Assembly (NCBI GenBank): GCA_042663485.1
Contig: JBHTAF010000005.1
Direction: 5' to 3' (one strand)
Source: Natronosalvus sp042663485
GTDB taxonomy: Archaea; Halobacteriota; Halobacteria; Halobacteriales; Natrialbaceae
DNA: 64,000 nt
In this document: in pieces, positions 33,914 through 40,358 of the stretch
Layout of the letters: every line of letters starts with the position of its first letter
Numbering within the stretch: position 1 is the stretch's first letter
Made by a program: the position numbers and the translations under genes
Notes under the pieces: generated by a model
What the model was told of the DNA's origin: nothing
The model's database searches: none
What the model saw: only the letters and a program-made list of their open reading frames with translations

Positions 33914-34594
33914 ATGACGAACGCGATACCGGACTCGAGCGTCGAGGCGTCGAGCGAGAACGACGCGACCAGCGACGAGAGCGAGGCGAGTGCCAACGAG
34001 CCGGACGCAGCGGGGGACCTCCGGCCGTTGTTTCTGGGCGTAGTCGCTGGCGCACTCGCCTGGGTCGTCGGCTACGCACTCACCTACGGGCTGGCTCGCG
34101 AGTCGATCCGCGCCGACCTCCGAACCGACGTCCTCGAGTCCGCCGCAGGAGAGACGCTCACCGCCGAACTGGTCGCCTGGACCTACCTGAACGCTCACGG
34201 GGTGGCGACCGAGGTGCCGCGGCGCGGGCTATTCAGGCTCCTACCGGCAGAGCAGAACGTCGTCCTCGACGGAAGCGGCGCCGAGTGGCTCCTCTTGTTG
34301 GTGCCGCCGCTCGTCATCGCACTGGCCGGCGCGTACTGTGCCTACGATCAACTCGAGCGTCTGGAGTCGATCACCGAGGCGGCGATCGACGGCGCGATGG
34401 TCGCCATCGGCTACCTCGCCGTCACGATCGTCGCCGTGCTCGTCTCGACGGTCGCGATCGAGGGCGCGGTAATCCGGCCCTCGCCGCTCGAGTCCATACT
34501 CGTCGCCGGCATCGGCTATCCGATCGTCTTCGGTGCGCTCGGGGCCGTCGCCCTCGTTCGGCTCCGCGCTCGCGGTGCAGTTCGAGCTTCGTGA
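33914..34594 (+). CDS. Haloarchaeal multi-helix membrane protein (DUF7978-like)
   Basis: The 226-residue protein has a 35-residue acidic cytosolic N-terminus and five or so hydrophobic segments: LRPLFLGVVAGALAWVVGYALTYG, WLLLLVPPLVIALAGAYCAYDQ, GAMVAIGYLAVTIVAVLVSTVAI, ILVAGIGYPIVFGALGAVALVRL. A polar external loop (VATEVPRRGLFRLLPAEQNVVLDG) lies between helices 1 and 2. The architecture matches a family known only from Halobacteria. A CTTTAGG element ~40 bp upstream may be its TATA. It is convergent with a GNAT gene, 6 bp between stops. Function unknown. Confidence 0.78.
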   Translation: MTNAIPDSSVEASSENDATSDESEASANEPDAAGDLRPLFLGVVAGALAWVVGYALTYGLARESIRADLRTDVLESAAGETLTAELVAWTYLNAHGVATEVPRRGLFRLLPAEQNVVLDGSGAEWLLLLVPPLVIALAGAYCAYDQLERLESITEAAIDGAMVAIGYLAVTIVAVLVSTVAIEGAVIRPSPLESILVAGIGYPIVFGALGAVALVRLRARGAVRAS

Positions 34595-34600
34595 CCGCCG

Positions 34601-35149
34601 TTATTCTCCAAGCCCTCGAGCGACCATCTCCCCCCAGTGGGCGAATCCGTGACGCTCGTAGAACGCCTGCGCCCGGTCGTTTTCGCGGTCGACGTCTAGC
34701 ACGAGTCGCTCGAGCGGCAGGTCCTGATCGCGGGCGGTCGCGAGCGCTCGTTCCATCAGCGCGTCGGCGACGCCCGTCCCGCGCGCGTCGGGAGCGATAT
34801 AGATCTCGTTGAGAATCGCCGCGTCCCAGATGTACGCGAGCGACTCCGGGAGGACGAAGACGTAGCCGACGAGCGTCGAGGATCCATCTCGGTCGTCCTC
34901 GGGCCCGTCCTCGTTTCCGACGGCGGCGACCGTCACCGCCTCTGGCTCCTCGCCCAGGCAGCGCTCGACCCACTCGAGGTAGCCCTCGCGGTACGCGTCG
35001 GTGAGCTTCGATTCGTATCGTTCGGATTTGCCGTCGTCGCCTGTTCCCTCGCCGAGTCCCAGTTCGAACGCTCGTTTGAGCGCCCAGAGCTCGTCCGCGT
35101 CAGTCGCCGGATCGTACGGTCGGATCGTCGGCTCGACGGTCGTGTCCAT
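34601..35149 (-). CDS. GNAT family N-acetyltransferase
   Basis: ATG 35149 opens MDTTVEPTIRPYDPATDADELWALKRAFELGLG. The acetyl-CoA loop is EIYIAPDARGTGVADALMERALATARDQ, a clean R/Q-x-x-G-x-G/A motif, and the last region DVDRENDRAQAFYERHGFAHWGE is the usual motif B. It is a single-domain 182-residue enzyme of unknown substrate. It ends with a 22-bp gap after the small membrane gene on the same strand, so the two may be one transcript. An in-frame start at 35182 would overlap that gene's coding end and was not chosen. Confidence 0.88.
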   Translation of the reverse strand: MDTTVEPTIRPYDPATDADELWALKRAFELGLGEGTGDDGKSERYESKLTDAYREGYLEWVERCLGEEPEAVTVAAVGNEDGPEDDRDGSSTLVGYVFVLPESLAYIWDAAILNEIYIAPDARGTGVADALMERALATARDQDLPLERLVLDVDRENDRAQAFYERHGFAHWGEMVARGLGE

Positions 35150-35171
35150 ACCTGCCGATGGTCGCGAGGGA

Positions 35172-35387
35172 CTAAGGCTCACCTGATTTCCCGACCTGGT
35201 GCGTTCGGCTGATCAGCCCCCAGGGATCGAAGAGGTAGACGCCCGCGAGGCCGAGCGCCATGACGACGACGAACAGGCGGGCGACTCCCGCCAGATCCGT
35301 TGGGATCGTCGGCTCGAGCGTAATCGCCATCACGCCCGCGACGCCGATCCACAGGACGGCGGTGATCGTCCGCTGACGACGGTTCAT
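35172..35387 (-). CDS. Small two-helix membrane protein (71 aa)
   Basis: ATG 35387 gives MNRRQRTITAVLWIGVAGVMAITLEPT, a first helix; then IPTDLAGVARLFVVVMALGLAGVYLFDPWGLISR, a second helix, and a short polar tail. It has a basic N-terminus and the haloarchaeal DPWG turn. It is upstream of and co-directional with the GNAT gene. There is no recognised family. Confidence 0.65.
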   Translation of the reverse strand: MNRRQRTITAVLWIGVAGVMAITLEPTIPTDLAGVARLFVVVMALGLAGVYLFDPWGLISRTHQVGKSGEP

Positions 35388-35607
35388 ACTCGAGTATGGT
35401 CTCGAGGCGTACTTCAAGGTCCCGTTTAGCACGCGCAATTCTTGATGGTCTCGTGGTCAACGGCGTGCTCGAACGCGGAGGCGAACGCCCTGCTGATCTC
35501 ATTCGTATCGTCGAGATCCCACCGTCGAACGATCGGAATTGGGCTCGAGCGATGTGCTCGAGTACCGACGCTCATACCCAATATTATAGATATATAAGCG
35601 AATTGGT

Positions 35608-35650
35608 ATAGAATACGTAGTGAATTTTGAGGCTGGCGTTGTCGAGAGGG
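35608..35650 (+). repeat. Left copy of a 43-bp imperfect repeat bracketing the APC/UspA cassette
   Basis: It matches 38156-38198 at 35 of 43 positions by direct comparison. In the plus frame both encode a related peptide (IEYVVNFEAGVVERG here; IENVATFEAGVVESG there). Three of the differences are synonymous third-position changes, which hints at a formerly coding segment. Confidence 0.6.
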
Positions 35651-35815
35651 GTAGTCGAACAGCGTCGAGTTCCATTTCCAGGTTGTCGGTTTCCGCTCGC
35701 AGATGCAAGTATCACCACGCGGTATGCACGGCTTTCGCCGTTCACATCGTGATTCTCACCGACGACCGTAGCCGTTGCACCTCACGGTCGACGTCATCCA
35801 ACCCGGCTCATCGCC

Positions 35816-35825
35816 GGTTTTATTT
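35816..35825 (+). promoter_or_regulatory. TATA box for the APC permease gene
   Basis: GTTTTATTTTAC lies 25-30 bp before ATG 35848. This is the standard leaderless spacing and is the reason for preferring 35848 as start. Confidence 0.6.
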
Positions 35826-35847
35826 TACTGTTGAAAATAGCATCACT

Positions 35848-37278
35848 ATGGTCAAACAGCCCGTCGACGTCGAAACGGCGGGGCAGAACGTCGCAGGTGA
35901 GGCGCCTGCAGCGGAGCCGGAAGCGGTCACCGATGACACGACGGTCCACGACGACGATGTCGAACTCGAGCGAACGATTGGATTGGTCGGCGGCCTGGCA
36001 ATCGGAATCGGGACGATGATCGGAGCGGGGATTTTCGTGTTCCCCGGGTTAGCGGCGAGCAACGCAGGACTCGCTGCCACCGTCTCGTTTGGTATCGGCG
36101 GACTGATCGCGTTGCTCGTGGCGCTTCCGACGTCGGAACTCGCCACAGCCATGCCCCGTAGTGGGGGCGGATACTACTTCATTTCGCGGGGGATGGGTAC
36201 CGCCTACGGTGCAATCGTGGGTCTCGGGCTCTGGTTGGGGTTAATGTTTGCCTCCGCGTTCTATCTCGTCGGCCTCGGTCACTACGCGAGCGCCGTGTTC
36301 GCCGAACTCGGCGTCGGGTTCCCGTTCAGCCCCGTCATCGGGATTGGATTACTGTTCGGCGTAGCGCTGACGGCGTTGAGTATCGGTGGCACAGAAAACA
36401 CGGCCAAGCTGCAGAATATTGTCGTTGGGATTCTCCTCGTCGTCCTTACGGGATTTCTCTCGTATGGCGTCCTCGACGCTTTCGGGGTTTTCGGTCGGAC
36501 CAGCGTCCCGGAGCAATTCTTCTCGAGAGGCTACTTCCCGGTATTGACGACGGCTGCGCTCGTGTTCACATCGTATCTGGGATTCGCCCAGGTCGCAACC
36601 GTTGCAGGTGAGATCAAGCGGCCGGAGCGGAATCTGCCGCTGGCGATGGTCGGGTCGGTGCTTGTCGTCACCGTGTTCTACGTCGTGACGATTTTCGTCG
36701 CGACCAGCGCGTTCGGAGCGGACCGGCTCGGTCAATTCGGTGAGACGGCGATGGTCGAAGTGGCCCGCGAGTTCCTCGGACTACCTGGCGCGGTCGCTAT
36801 CCTGGGTGCCGGACTGTTGGCGACGTTCTCGAGTGCGAACGCGTCGATTCTGAGCGCCTCCCGGGCAGTGTACGCATTGAGTCGGGACGCCTTGCTACCC
36901 CGAAAAGCGAGCGAGGTCAACCTCCGGTATGGGACTCCACACGTCGCGCTGCTGGCTGCCGGTGGCCCGATTCTCGCGCTCGTGGCGACCGGACAGGTCG
37001 AACTGCTCGCGGAGGTCGCGTCGTTTCTCCACCTGATCATGTACGGTCTGATGTGTGTCGCACTGATCGTGTTGCGACGCCGGAATCCCGAGTGGTACTC
37101 GCCCAGCTACCGTGTCCCGGGGTATCCAGTGTTGCCTGGCGTCGGTGCGCTCGCCAGCTTCGGCCTGATCGCCTTCATGCAACCTGCGTCGATCGCTATC
37201 GGCATCGGAGTCATGGTCGTGTCGTACCTGTGGTATCGTTATTACGCTGGAGACGTCATACTCAAGGGAGACATCTGA
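35848..37278 (+). CDS. APC superfamily amino acid permease
   Basis: The 476-residue permease has a ~40-residue acidic N-terminus and about twelve membrane helices. The first core helix contains GLAIGIGTMIGAGIFVFPGLA, the substrate-binding GxG(A)G-IF motif of the amino acid/polyamine/cation family. Later segments are PRSGGGYYFISRGMG (helix 2-3 loop) and VATVAGEIKRPERNLPLAM, which is the conserved E-x-K/R-P-R-N-x-P loop. The last helices end in a short tail. A UspA-like gene follows after 1 bp, so permease and Usp form an operon, as often in haloarchaea. In those cases the Usp part may sense nucleotide or stress and tune transport. The substrate is not predictable. Confidence 0.92.
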   Translation: MVKQPVDVETAGQNVAGEAPAAEPEAVTDDTTVHDDDVELERTIGLVGGLAIGIGTMIGAGIFVFPGLAASNAGLAATVSFGIGGLIALLVALPTSELATAMPRSGGGYYFISRGMGTAYGAIVGLGLWLGLMFASAFYLVGLGHYASAVFAELGVGFPFSPVIGIGLLFGVALTALSIGGTENTAKLQNIVVGILLVVLTGFLSYGVLDAFGVFGRTSVPEQFFSRGYFPVLTTAALVFTSYLGFAQVATVAGEIKRPERNLPLAMVGSVLVVTVFYVVTIFVATSAFGADRLGQFGETAMVEVAREFLGLPGAVAILGAGLLATFSSANASILSASRAVYALSRDALLPRKASEVNLRYGTPHVALLAAGGPILALVATGQVELLAEVASFLHLIMYGLMCVALIVLRRRNPEWYSPSYRVPGYPVLPGVGALASFGLIAFMQPASIAIGIGVMVVSYLWYRYYAGDVILKGDI

Positions 37279-37279
37279 A

Positions 37280-38011
37280 ATGACGGACCGACCATCGATA
37301 CTCGTTCCGATTCGCGTGCTCGAAGGAGAGTCGGTTCCGGAGGGAGTTCCCGGTCTCCTCGCGAACGCCCACGTCGTCTTGCTGGGATATCACGTCGTTC
37401 CCGAACAGACCGCACCGGGACAGGCACAGATGCAGTTCGAGGAGCGAGCCACGGCACGTCTCGACGAATACGAGACGATCTTCGAGGAGGCGGGAGCGAT
37501 TGTCGAACGGCGACTCGTCTTCACGCACGACGGACAGAAGACGATCGACCGCACAATCCACGAGCACGACTGCATGGCAGTTCTCGTCCCGAACGCCACC
37601 GGGACGGTTGACGATGTGCTCGTCGCCGTCCGCGGGACCGTGGGAATCGACCGTCTCGCCCGCGTCGTCGCCGGCGTGTTCGGTGCGATGGACACCTCGA
37701 TAACGCTGTACCACGTCGTCGAGACGGAGGAAACGGACGAGGACATTGGGACACTTCTCGATGGGATGGTCGATCGACTGGGAGAGCTCGGTGTCGACGA
37801 GTCGAAGATCGAGACACGAGTCGAGCGAGATCAGAAGCCTCTCGATGCGATCGTCGACGCATCTGAAGCGTTCGATGCCGTCGTGATGGGTGAGACGGAT
37901 CCGTCCCTCGTAACGTACGTGTTCGGTATGCCGGCCGACCAGGTTGCCGACCGGTTTCTCGGCCCCGTTCTCGTCGTCCAGCATGAACTTGCGAACGAAA
38001 GGGACGAGTGA
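37280..38011 (+). CDS. UspA family protein, probable permease partner
   Basis: The 243-residue protein has two Usp-like halves: SILVPIRVLEGESVPEGVPGLLANAHVVLLGYHVVPE at the start, and a second domain from ~115 (VLVAVRGTVGIDRLARVVAGVFGAMDTSITLYHVVE). The ATP-binding GxxGxxxxxxxxxGS signature is absent (ends MGETDPSLVTYVFGMPADQVADRFLGPVLVVQ), so nucleotide binding is doubtful. It is separated from the APC permease stop by a single base (TGAAATG), indicating translational coupling. Double-domain Usps attached to transporters occur widely in Halobacteria; regulation of the permease is the natural hypothesis. Confidence 0.88.
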   Translation: MTDRPSILVPIRVLEGESVPEGVPGLLANAHVVLLGYHVVPEQTAPGQAQMQFEERATARLDEYETIFEEAGAIVERRLVFTHDGQKTIDRTIHEHDCMAVLVPNATGTVDDVLVAVRGTVGIDRLARVVAGVFGAMDTSITLYHVVETEETDEDIGTLLDGMVDRLGELGVDESKIETRVERDQKPLDAIVDASEAFDAVVMGETDPSLVTYVFGMPADQVADRFLGPVLVVQHELANERDE

Positions 38012-38155
38012 GATGGCCGAATACCATAGACGTGGAGGATAGGTGTCCGGCGGAGGAGGCTTTGCGGAGAAGGTGGCGACGAGATTGCCTCAGACCACGG
38101 TAGTAGCAATCCTCGTGTGGTTGTGCAGAATTATGAGTTTCGACGTACGTGGATA

Positions 38156-38198
38156 TAGAAAACGTAGCAACGTTTGAGGCCGGCGTCGTCGAGAGCGG
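38156..38198 (+). repeat. Right copy of the 43-bp imperfect repeat
   Basis: It is homologous to 35608-35650 (35 of 43 bases). It lies about 145 bp after the UspA stop and about 165 bp from the tRNA-Ser 3' end. The two copies are in the same orientation, so they bracket the permease-Usp pair as direct repeats. Confidence 0.6.
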
Positions 38199-38294
38199 TC
38201 CCAACAATCACTGTGCGCGATATTGTTCGCGGAAGAACGCAAGTGGGCGATTTGGACCACGGTCGTCCCTCACTGCGTTCGGTTTTCCCTCTGA

Positions 38295-38382
38295 TTCAAA
38301 TCTCCATGGTCTGGTTTTCACGATCCGGACGCTCGCTACGCTCACAAGTTGGACCGTGAAAACGCCGAGAGGGAGATTTGAA
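38295..38382. repeat. Nested inverted repeats reaching into the tRNA-Ser T arm
   Basis: TTCAAATCTCC (38295-38305) is the exact reverse complement of GGAGATTTGAA (38372-38382), which is part of the tRNA T arm. Inside it, GTTTTCACG (38314-38322) pairs with CGTGAAAAC (38355-38363), whose last base is the tRNA discriminator. The arrangement could form a cruciform or an RNA stem at the tRNA 3' end. Confidence 0.6.
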
Positions 38383-38447
38383 CTCCCGTGTCCGTGGGGA
38401 CAGCAGATTTCGAATCTGCCGCCTTGGCCGGGCTAGGCTATCTCGGC
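38363..38447 (-). tRNA. tRNA-Ser (anticodon CGA)
   Basis: Read on the minus strand, the acceptor stem is GCCGAGA / TCTCGGC (7 bp) with discriminator G73, as seryl-tRNA synthetase requires. The anticodon loop TTCGAAA closes on GCAGA/TCTGC, giving anticodon CGA (UCG codons). A long variable arm (TGTCCCCACGGACA) marks a class II tRNA, and the T arm is GGGAGTTCAAATCTCCC. No intron is seen and CCA is not encoded. The 3' side of the gene faces the APC/UspA cassette, the side where tRNA-targeting integrases leave elements. Confidence 0.95.
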
Positions 38448-38665
38448 TCACTCGTACGTAGCCGGGTGGTGATTTTAGCCGTTTCGGTTTCTCGCAGCCG
38501 CGGGGTCGGTTACCACGGTCGCGACCGGCCCGAGTTCAGGACCGGAACCAGCATCGAGACCGCTGTCTGGAGCTATCACCCGCTACTCGAGCGCTACCTG
38601 CTTGCCACCACCCCGAACGTGACAATAACAGAAGAAATATGGGCGACCACCTCGAGTCCGACGCC

Positions 38666-39616
38666 ATGGACGTCACTCAGGCCAGCAAAGAGTGCAACAC
38701 GGTACTCGACGCGATTGGCGAGGCCGTCATCTGCGACCGTGAATTTCTCGAGACCGTCCTCCTCGGCGTCGTCGGACGCGGGCACGTCCTGCTAGAGGAC
38801 GTCCCCGGCACGGGGAAGACCCTCACCGCCCGCAGCGTCGCGACCGCCCTCGGACTGTCGTTCTCGCGTATCCAGTTCACCCCGGACCTCCTCCCATCGG
38901 ACGTGACCGGCACACACGTCTTCAACGAGCAGGACCGCGAGTTCGAGTTCAACGAAGGCCCCATCTTCGCGAACATCGTCCTCGCCGACGAGATCAACCG
39001 TGCGCCGCCGAAGACCCAGGCCGCGCTGCTCGAGGCAATGGAGGAAGGGCAGGTGACGACCGACGGCGAGACCCGCCAGCTACCGCAGCCGTTCTTCGTC
39101 ATCGCGACCCAGAACCCCGTCGAGCAGGAAGGAACGTTCCCCCTTCCAGAGGCGCAGGTCGATCGCTTCCTCGTGAAGACCTCGATGGGGTATCCCGACG
39201 AAGGCGGGGAGATCGAACTCCTCCAGCGACGGGCGGGTCGCGACGAGATGAGTCCCTCCGTCGAGACGGTCTTCGAACCCGAACACGTCGAGGCGCTCCG
39301 ACAGGTCCCCGAGACCGTAACGGTGGACGAGGACCTCCTCGAGTACGTCGTCGCCCTCGCCCGACAGACCCGGACCGACGGTCGCGTCGAGGTCGGCGTC
39401 TCTCCCCGTGGGACCCAGCGCCTGTTCGAGGCCGCTCGCGCCTACGCGACCATCGCGGGCCGGGAGTACGTCACCCCAGACGACATCAAGCGCGTCGCGC
39501 ACCCGGTGATGGCCCACCGCCTCGTGCTCACGCCCGACGCGACGGTCAACGAGGTCTCGAAGTCCCAGATCGTCGACGCGGTGCTGGATTCGGTGCCGGT
39601 GCCGACGCTCGAGTGA
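38666..39616 (+). CDS. MoxR-type AAA+ ATPase
   Basis: The ~316-residue protein starts MDVTQASKECNTVLDAIGEAVI. Walker A is LLEDVPGTGKTLTARSVA, followed by IQFTPDLLPSDVTGTHVF and Walker B NIVLADEINRAPPKTQAALLEAMEE. Sensor 1 is FFVIATQNPVEQEGTFPLPEAQVDRF, and the lid includes VSPRGTQRLFEAARAYA. MoxR ATPases act as chaperones that mature metalloproteins or work with DUF58/VWA partners. No such partner follows here, which is unusual. An ATG at 38639 in frame is possible, but AAATATG at 38636-38642 could be the TATA for the start at 38666. Confidence 0.93.
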   Translation: MDVTQASKECNTVLDAIGEAVICDREFLETVLLGVVGRGHVLLEDVPGTGKTLTARSVATALGLSFSRIQFTPDLLPSDVTGTHVFNEQDREFEFNEGPIFANIVLADEINRAPPKTQAALLEAMEEGQVTTDGETRQLPQPFFVIATQNPVEQEGTFPLPEAQVDRFLVKTSMGYPDEGGEIELLQRRAGRDEMSPSVETVFEPEHVEALRQVPETVTVDEDLLEYVVALARQTRTDGRVEVGVSPRGTQRLFEAARAYATIAGREYVTPDDIKRVAHPVMAHRLVLTPDATVNEVSKSQIVDAVLDSVPVPTLE

Positions 39617-39769
39617 CGGGAACGGCGGACTCGAGACTCGGGTGAACGGTATTGCGAGACATCGGACGACCTCACCGCGTGGAGAACGCTATCGCGAGCT
39701 ATCGGAGCGTCTCGACCCCTCTCCGTTGCGGTTTTCAATATCGCCAAAAAAGACGTGAACGGCGTCGGC

Positions 39770-40225
39770 TCAGGCTTCCATCTCCGGCGCACCCTCAGCT
39801 TCGACGAGCTCTTTGGACGTCCGGAGCGAGTTTCTGAACTGGCGCTTGTTGTACCGCTTCGCGACGGGTTCGAGCACGCGCTCGAACAGCGAGTCGCCGA
39901 ACTCGTAGTCGGCCCGCTGGACGACTCTCGTCCCGGAATCGGTCTCCGAGTAGTGGTAGTGTAGCTCCCCGGTCATACCGGGGCTCTCGAACGTGGTGAT
40001 CGTGTGTTCGTTCGGTTCGACGATCCGCATCTCCATTTCACCGTCCATCGAGGTGCCGAGCAGCCTGTAGGTGGCGTTCATCCGGAGGCCGTCGTCGGTC
40101 TCCTCGACGATCTCGACGTCAGTCAGGCTGGGCATGGTGCGGCGCCAGTTCTCGGGGTCGATCCCGAACTGAAAGACGCGGTCTACGGGCGCTTCGATTT
40201 CGATCGTGTGCTCGAACTTGGGCAT
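39770..40225 (-). CDS. SRPBCC (START-like) domain protein
   Basis: The 151-residue single-domain protein begins MPKFEHTIEIEAPVDRVFQFGIDPENWRRTMPSLTDVEIVEE, the usual start of polyketide cyclase/dehydrase-type SRPBCC proteins. A helix-grip fold with a hydrophobic cavity is expected. It is soluble, with no signal peptide. Ligand and function are unknown; members include lipid-transfer and coenzyme Q-binding proteins. A 15-bp palindrome lies 73 bp upstream of the start. It is co-directional with the PEP carboxylase gene. Confidence 0.85.
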   Translation of the reverse strand: MPKFEHTIEIEAPVDRVFQFGIDPENWRRTMPSLTDVEIVEETDDGLRMNATYRLLGTSMDGEMEMRIVEPNEHTITTFESPGMTGELHYHYSETDSGTRVVQRADYEFGDSLFERVLEPVAKRYNKRQFRNSLRTSKELVEAEGAPEMEA

Positions 40226-40297
40226 CTATATCATCTCTGTGTCAACTCGAATCACGCACTTACCTCTCGAAGGAATCGGGTACGACGACGGCTGACT

Positions 40298-40312
40298 CAC
40301 CTAATATAGGTG
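40298..40312. promoter_or_regulatory. Palindrome CACCTAATATAGGTG upstream of the SRPBCC gene
   Basis: Six-base arms CACCTA / TAGGTG flank ATA. It lies between the SRPBCC gene and the 3' end of ppc. It may be an operator for the SRPBCC gene or part of the ppc terminator. Confidence 0.4.
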
Positions 40313-40358
40313 CGCTGAGGTAATAAGGCTATGCTCGGTGGCGCGACGTCAGGGACCG

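Larger units (their letters stand above)
35388..35847. other. AT-rich intergenic region before the APC permease gene
   Basis: The 460 bp contain AT-rich stretches (TATTATAGATATATAAG near 35582-35598), the left copy of a 43-bp repeat (35608-35650) and the permease promoter (35816-35825). The downstream reading frame stays open back to 35620, but the encoded peptide is rich in Ser, Arg and Cys and is not part of a typical APC protein. Confidence 0.5.

Noticed and set aside
35620..35847. N-terminal extension of the APC permease
   Set aside because: The promoter TATA lies inside it, and the residues are Ser/Arg/Cys-rich and not part of APC proteins.
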